DNA from: Gallicola sp.
Lineage (GTDB): Bacteria > Bacillota > Clostridia > Tissierellales > Peptoniphilaceae
DNA length: 10,269 bases
Reading direction: 5' to 3'
Assembly: GCA_012798975.1 (NCBI GenBank)
Contig: JAAZME010000061.1
Location: forward strand, 1 to 10,269
The notes under the pieces were generated by a model. That model ran no database searches. It saw only the letters and a list, made by a program, of their open reading frames with translations, and was not told where the DNA came from. Numbering within the stretch: the stretch's first letter is position 1; every line of letters begins with the position of its first letter. Of this stretch, positions 7,043-10,269 are shown piece after piece. The translations under genes and the position numbers were made by a program.

Positions 7043-7884
7043 TGAAAAAGACTCTAGTTAAAATGTCAGAATGGTTGTTTGTAATTTTATTTATCGCTAT
7101 GACAGTGATTCCTATTGCCTGGTGTTTTATAATGAGCATCAGTCCGGAAAATGAAATGCTTAAAAACACAGTAAACTTATTTCCAAGTGCTCCGACGCTA
7201 GACAATTATAGATCTCTTTTATTTGAAAATACAAGTTTTCAGACAGCCTTTTTAAAAGGACTGGAAAATTCCTTGACAGCAGTACTCCTTACTGAGATTT
7301 TAATCATTCCGATAGCAGTATGCGGAGGTTATGCTTTATCCAGATTTCGATTCTGGGGAAGAAGGGGATTTCGAATAGGATTATTGATAACGATGGTAAT
7401 TCCTGTTTTTGCAACGATTATTCCGATCTATAAAATGTTTACAGAGCTGGGTTTCTTGGATAATATGTTTTGGCTTTGTGTGATCTATGTATCCGCATTT
7501 CTTCCAATGATTATCTGGCTTGTGAGCAATTATCTTGCTTCTTTTCCAAAAGAAATCGAGGAAGCTGCCGCAATCGACGGATGCAGTCCTGTTCAAATTC
7601 TATTAAAAATCGTATTGCCTTCTTCTCTGCCGATTATACTGGCGATACTTCTTATTGTGTTTTTAATGACATGGGGTCAATTCCAAATTCCCTTAATAAT
7701 AGCCTCATCTAAAGCAACAAAGCCTTTAAGCATAGTCATACAAGAGTTTACCGCAAAAGACAGCGTATTCTACGGTTTAATGGCAGCTGGAGGTATTATA
7801 TCCATACTCCCCCCTGCAATAGCAGCAATATTCTTTAGAAAGTATCTGGTATTAGGAATGAGCTCCGGAGCGGTGAAGGAGTAG
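7042..7884 (+). CDS. CUT1 ABC sugar transporter permease, MalG-like
   Basis: This 280-residue second permease forms the heterodimeric membrane pore with the preceding one. It has six predicted membrane segments (about 12-33, 80-100, 112-135, 140-165, 190-212, 245-270). The EAA loop EAAAIDGCSPVQILLKIVLP starts at residue 174. The ATG shares one base with the stop of the upstream gene, and AAGGAG lies at 7025-7030. No ATP-binding subunit gene follows. The operon ends here, and the ATPase must come from elsewhere, as with the shared MsmX-type ATPase known in Bacillus. The 227 bases after the stop hold an inverted-repeat element with a terminator hairpin. Confidence 0.9.
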   Translation: MKKTLVKMSEWLFVILFIAMTVIPIAWCFIMSISPENEMLKNTVNLFPSAPTLDNYRSLLFENTSFQTAFLKGLENSLTAVLLTEILIIPIAVCGGYALSRFRFWGRRGFRIGLLITMVIPVFATIIPIYKMFTELGFLDNMFWLCVIYVSAFLPMIIWLVSNYLASFPKEIEEAAAIDGCSPVQILLKIVLPSSLPIILAILLIVFLMTWGQFQIPLIIASSKATKPLSIVIQEFTAKDSVFYGLMAAGGIISILPPAIAAIFFRKYLVLGMSSGAVKE

Positions 7885-7894
7885 AGAAAAAGAA

Positions 7895-8069
7895 GTGTGT
7901 AATGTGAAAGAGGGGAGAGGGGAGTTGTAGAGGAAAAGCAGAGCTTTTCTTCTTTAGACATGGAAAACGGGAGCGCTTGCTCCTGTTTTCTTTATTTTAA
8001 ACAAGAAAAATGAACGTTTTTTCCATTTTTCCTCTTTCATTCCCCACTTCCCTCTTTCACACTCCACAC
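7895..8069. repeat. Long imperfect inverted repeat with internal hairpins (MITE-like candidate)
   Basis: The arms at 7895-7923 and 8041-8069 are reverse complements at 25 of 29 positions, and weaker pairing continues inward (to about 7938 and 8028) and outward. One strand of the arms is nearly pure purine plus T (GTGTG, GAAAGAGGG, GGGGA). The interior holds three hairpins in a row: GAAAAGC-AGA-GCTTTTC (7933-7949), the 12-bp hairpin at 7963-7990, and GAAAAATG/CATTTTTC (8005-8031). It begins 10 nt after the permease stop and ends shortly before the dinB promoter. It has no coding potential. It may be a mobile palindromic element that also supplies the operon terminator. Confidence 0.6.
7963..7998 (+). 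terminator. Intrinsic terminator of the sugar importer operon
   Basis: GAAAACGGGAGC (7963-7974), loop GCTT, GCTCCTGTTTTC (7979-7990): a 12-bp stem with one wobble, followed by TTTATTTT. It is the strongest terminator-like hairpin after the permease genes and lies at the centre of the inverted-repeat element. Confidence 0.75.
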
Positions 8070-8084
8070 TCCTCTTTAGTCTTA

Positions 8085-8093
8085 TGTTATACT
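8085..8093 (+). promoter_or_regulatory. Candidate extended -10 promoter of dinB
   Basis: TGTTATACT (TGN followed by TATACT at 8088-8093) is an extended -10 element 18 nt before the dinB start. No good -35 is present at the right spacing; the sequence there (CACACT) belongs to the inverted-repeat arm. No GAACN4GTTC-like LexA box is seen nearby. Confidence 0.4.
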
Positions 8094-8111
8094 CAAGTCA
8101 GGTGAGGTATT

Positions 8112-9170
8112 ATGAAGGATTCTTTAAATTTTTTACATTTTGATTTGGATGCATTTTTTGCTTCCTGCGAGGAGCTGGAGCATCCAGAGCTGAAGGGTAA
8201 ACCTATGGTTGTTGGGGGAAGAAGCCATCGGGGGATTATTACTACAGCGAATTATGAAGCTAGGAAATACGGACTTCATTCTGCGATGCCGATTTTTCAG
8301 GCAAAAAGTCTTTGTCCCCATGTGATTATCGTTCCCACAAGACATCATTTTTACAGCAAAAAAAGCGCTGAGGTATTCGAGATTCTTTATAGATTTTCTC
8401 CTCGAATCGAGAAAATGTCTGTCGATGAAGGGGCTATGGATATTAGCGGTATTGATCTGGAACCTGAGGTTTTAGCCGAAAGGATTCAGGAAAGGGTGTA
8501 TCGTGAAACGGGGCTTACTCTATCAATCGGAATCAGCTATAACAAGTTTTTAGCAAAGCTTGCCAGCGACTGGAATAAACCCAGCGGTGTGATGGTTATC
8601 ACAAAAGAGATGATGCCGGATTTTCTGCTGCCTCTTCCTGTGGGAAAAGTGGCAGGGGTAGGAAGAAAAACAGAGAAGAAGCTTCAGGGTATGGGAATTT
8701 ACTTAGTGTCGGATTTAATGGAGATCCCTGCAGATACCTTGGTGTATCATTTTGGGAAACAAGGGCAGATAATGTATGACCGCATTCGGGGGATCGATCT
8801 TCGAAAGGTAGAGACAGACCGGGTAAGGAAGTCCTTAGGAATCGAGCGGACCTATGAAAAGGATCTTAATAACCGTGAAGAAATGAAAGAGATTTTGAAA
8901 ACCTACTGCGCAGAGCTGGAAGAAGATTTAAAGAGACATCATGTTGTAGGAAAAACCGTATCTTTGAAGATCAAATACTATGATTTTACCGCCTTCACAA
9001 GAAATTTTACATTAATGGAGTATACCAGAGATGCGGAGGAGATCTATCAAAAAATAGAGTATTTATTTGACGGGCTCATGATTAAAAAACCGGTTCGCCT
9101 TATGGGCGTAACGATGAATCAGCTGCGGGATGACGATATCGAACAGCTTCGTTTTACTGATTTGTTTTGA
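8112..9170 (+). CDS. dinB: DNA polymerase IV (Y-family translesion polymerase)
   Basis: This 352-residue protein performs error-prone translesion DNA synthesis. HFDLDAFFAS (residues 9-18) carries the metal ligand Asp11 and the Phe16 steric-gate equivalent. SVDEGAMDIS contains the catalytic Asp105-Glu106; the following Gly-Ala-Met replaces the AYLD-type sequence of E. coli. The YNKFLAKLASDWNKPSG segment and the helix-hairpin-helix region VAGVGRKTEKKLQGMGI are characteristic of DinB. The little-finger domain includes the RKSLGIERTYEKDL segment. The C-terminal QLRFTDLF resembles a beta-clamp-binding peptide. Length is normal for the family. The start is ATG with AGGTGAGG at 8100-8107. It is a single gene, facing iorB across a bidirectional terminator. 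No SOS box is visible, so damage induction is not supported by the sequence. Confidence 0.95.
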   Translation: MKDSLNFLHFDLDAFFASCEELEHPELKGKPMVVGGRSHRGIITTANYEARKYGLHSAMPIFQAKSLCPHVIIVPTRHHFYSKKSAEVFEILYRFSPRIEKMSVDEGAMDISGIDLEPEVLAERIQERVYRETGLTLSIGISYNKFLAKLASDWNKPSGVMVITKEMMPDFLLPLPVGKVAGVGRKTEKKLQGMGIYLVSDLMEIPADTLVYHFGKQGQIMYDRIRGIDLRKVETDRVRKSLGIERTYEKDLNNREEMKEILKTYCAELEEDLKRHHVVGKTVSLKIKYYDFTAFTRNFTLMEYTRDAEEIYQKIEYLFDGLMIKKPVRLMGVTMNQLRDDDIEQLRFTDLF

Positions 9171-9178
9171 GGGGAAAT

Positions 9179-9423
9179 GAGAGGGAGCAGGTTGTAGGGA
9201 ATAGGCAGTAGGGATTGAGAACTTTTGAGCCAAAGGCTCAAAAGTTTTCTTAATATCAAAAAACACAGAAAGAATCTGTTAGTAACATTTATGATTATAA
9301 TCAAAGAGCTTTTGATTTTATTAAATACTCATAAAAGAGATTGTTTTCTAAAATGTAGAAAATAAGTGTTTTTCTTATTTTCGTCTATCCCTATCTCCTA
9401 ATTCCTACAACCTATTTCCTTCT
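9179..9423. repeat. Third long imperfect inverted repeat with internal hairpins (MITE-like candidate)
   Basis: The arms at 9182-9215 and 9387-9420 are reverse complements at 26 of 34 positions, including AGGTTGTAGG/CCTACAACCT and TAGGGAT/ATCCCTA. One strand is built from repeated GTAGGGAATAGG-like units. The interior contains a perfect 12-bp hairpin AACTTTTGAGCC-AAA-GGCTCAAAAGTT (9220-9246), which could also stop dinB transcripts weakly. It also has an ATCAAA/TTTGAT hairpin (9300-9316) and a 9-bp GAAAATAAG/CTTATTTTC hairpin (9358-9382). It starts about 9 nt after the dinB stop. No ORF was found in this interval on either strand that looks real. Confidence 0.6.
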
Positions 9424-9431
9424 TTTACATA

Positions 9432-9459
9432 AAAAAACCAGCCGAAAGGCTGGTTTTTT
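9432..9459. terminator. Bidirectional intrinsic terminator between dinB and iorB
   Basis: AAAAAACCAGCC (9432-9443), loop GAAA, GGCTGGTTTTTT (9448-9459). Because the stem is flanked by A and T runs on both sides it can work on both strands, serving the converging dinB and iorAB transcripts. The T run overlaps the iorB stop codon. Confidence 0.9.
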
Positions 9460-10030
9460 ACTCATAGTTATAGCCTAGATCAAAGGCTTTAAAGTTCATT
9501 TCGTGGAAACGTTCCGGGATATTTCTTTTCATAATATCTTTCCAGTCGATATCTTCCAGTCCCATTACTTTTACAAGCTGACCGAGCATAACGATATTTG
9601 TTGCTTTTTCCGAGCCTGCTTTTTTGGCAAGACCGGAGGCTTTTATAAGCATAACATTATCCGTATAATCGTACAGAATTTCGTCGAGATCTTTAGGATA
9701 TTCGGCAAAACCGGAAAGGACAGGCATAGGTTCGATTTTTGTATCGTTGATAATAACATGGCCTTTTGGATTCAGCTTTGATAAATAGCGTACAGCTTCA
9801 AGTTTTTCAAATGAGATTAAAAGATCTGCATCTCCATCTTCGATAGAAGGGGAGTAGACTTTATCGCCGTAAACGATTTGAGTTGTAACGGATCCGCCTC
9901 TCTGAGCCATTCCATGGATCTCGCTCATTTTGACATCATACCCTTTTTCAGCAAATCCATAGCACAGGATTTTCGATACTAGAATAGTTCCTTGACCACC
10001 TACGCCGACTAGTAATATTTTATTTTCCAT
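9458..10030 (-). CDS. iorB: Indolepyruvate:ferredoxin oxidoreductase, beta subunit
   Basis: With IorA it oxidatively decarboxylates aryl-pyruvates (indolepyruvate, phenylpyruvate) from aromatic amino acid transamination to aryl-acetyl-CoA, reducing ferredoxin. The 190 residues form a single pyruvate:ferredoxin oxidoreductase gamma-type domain. The N-terminus has LLVGVGGQGTI (residues 6-16), and SEIHGMAQRGGSV (36-48) is a family hallmark. The start is chosen as the ATG at 10030-10028, preceded by GGAGG (10041-10037). The frame stays open 27 codons further upstream, but that part overlaps the iorA reading frame and does not look like the family. The gene overlaps the end of iorA by 11 nt, so translation is probably coupled. 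Its stop lies against the bidirectional terminator. Confidence 0.93.
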   Translation of the reverse strand: MENKILLVGVGGQGTILVSKILCYGFAEKGYDVKMSEIHGMAQRGGSVTTQIVYGDKVYSPSIEDGDADLLISFEKLEAVRYLSKLNPKGHVIINDTKIEPMPVLSGFAEYPKDLDEILYDYTDNVMLIKASGLAKKAGSEKATNIVMLGQLVKVMGLEDIDWKDIMKRNIPERFHEMNFKAFDLGYNYE

Positions 10031-10269
10031 TATAGTCCTCCATCTGTTGAATTGCTCCTGTAGGGCAGACTTGGGAACAGATTGAACATCCGTTGCACTG
10101 AGTTTTATCAATTACGGATACACCTTTCATAGAAATAGCAGGGCATCCTACATCAAGGCAGTATTTGCAAGAGATACAAACCATAGGGTCGACTTTGCAT
10201 TTCAAATGCGCTCTTTGTTTCATAATATCTTTAATCAAAGCACATTCTCTTTTGGAAACAAGGACAAAA
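10020..10269 (-). CDS. iorA: Indolepyruvate:ferredoxin oxidoreductase, alpha subunit (C-terminal end only)
   Basis: Only the last 82 residues are in the window; the frame is open to its edge, and the TTG at 10238 is internal. They contain two [4Fe-4S] ferredoxin motifs: CISCKYCLDVGCP (C-x2-C-x2-C-x4-C) and CNGCSICSQVCP (C-x2-C-x2-C-x3-C), followed by TGAI. This arrangement is typical for the C-terminus of IorA, whose thiamine-diphosphate catalytic part lies further upstream outside the window. The clusters pass electrons to free ferredoxin. A short separate ferredoxin could have the same motifs, but the open frame and the overlapping iorB make IorA far more likely. Confidence 0.9.
   Translation of the reverse strand, partial: FVLVSKRECALIKDIMKQRAHLKCKVDPMVCISCKYCLDVGCPAISMKGVSVIDKTQCNGCSICSQVCPTGAIQQMEDYNGK

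Noticed and set aside
7470..7712. 80-residue plus-strand open frame inside the second permease gene
   Set aside because: It lies out of frame within a well-supported membrane protein gene, has a Cys/Ser/Asn-rich composition typical of a shadow frame, and shows no ribosome site.
9503..9781. 92-residue plus-strand open frame opposite iorB
   Set aside because: It is antisense to a clear conserved gene, with Phe/His-rich shadow composition and no ribosome site or promoter.
9458..10111. Longer 217-residue version of iorB
   Set aside because: The extra N-terminal residues overlap the iorA frame and do not look like the family. The ATG at 10030 has a GGAGG at the right distance and gives the normal N-terminus with GVGGQG.

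Overview
The window reads as a chromosomal segment of a low-GC, anaerobic Firmicute (class Clostridia). The grounds are AT-rich coding sequence with strong AGGAGG-type ribosome sites, T-box leaders, an oxygen-sensitive indolepyruvate:ferredoxin oxidoreductase, and abundant intrinsic terminators. An amino-acid-fermenting member of the Peptostreptococcales/Anaerovoracaceae would fit, but the family is a guess. No phage, plasmid, CRISPR, rRNA or tRNA gene is visible.

Layout, left to right. (1) 1-1700 (+): polyphosphate kinase ppk, lacking its N-terminus because the gene starts upstream. (2) 1703-2197: a good promoter, then two complete T-box leaders in tandem, each with its own T-box motif and terminator. 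They lead to (3) leuA (2221-3753), 2-isopropylmalate synthase, followed after 3 nt by an orphan ABC-type ATPase (3757-4554). (4) 4546-4779: a GC-richer, multi-branched palindromic element whose outer arm includes the ATPase stop codon. (5) 4817-7884: promoter, sugar-type (CUT1) solute-binding lipoprotein, intercistronic hairpin-terminator, and two MalF/MalG-like permeases overlapping by one base. This importer has no ATPase of its own in the window. (6) 7885-8111: a second long imperfect inverted repeat containing hairpins, one a likely terminator. (7) 8112-9170: dinB, DNA polymerase IV. (8) 9179-9423: a third inverted-repeat element, followed by a bidirectional terminator. (9) On the minus strand, iorB (9458-10030) and the C-terminal end of iorA (10020-10269, running out of the window).

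How the parts work together. leuA commits 2-ketoisovalerate to leucine synthesis. Two serial T-boxes could make its expression depend on the charging of two tRNA pools; the second carries a plausible CUA (Leu) specifier. The ppk gene appears to have no terminator of its own, so its transcript probably ends in the first T-box terminator. The binding protein and permeases form an importer that would need a shared ATPase encoded elsewhere. IorAB oxidises aryl-pyruvates from aromatic amino acids and gives reduced ferredoxin.

The genes belong to known families. The unusual content is between them: the tandem T-boxes, and three separate palindromic intergenic elements that each begin at or within a few bases of a stop codon.
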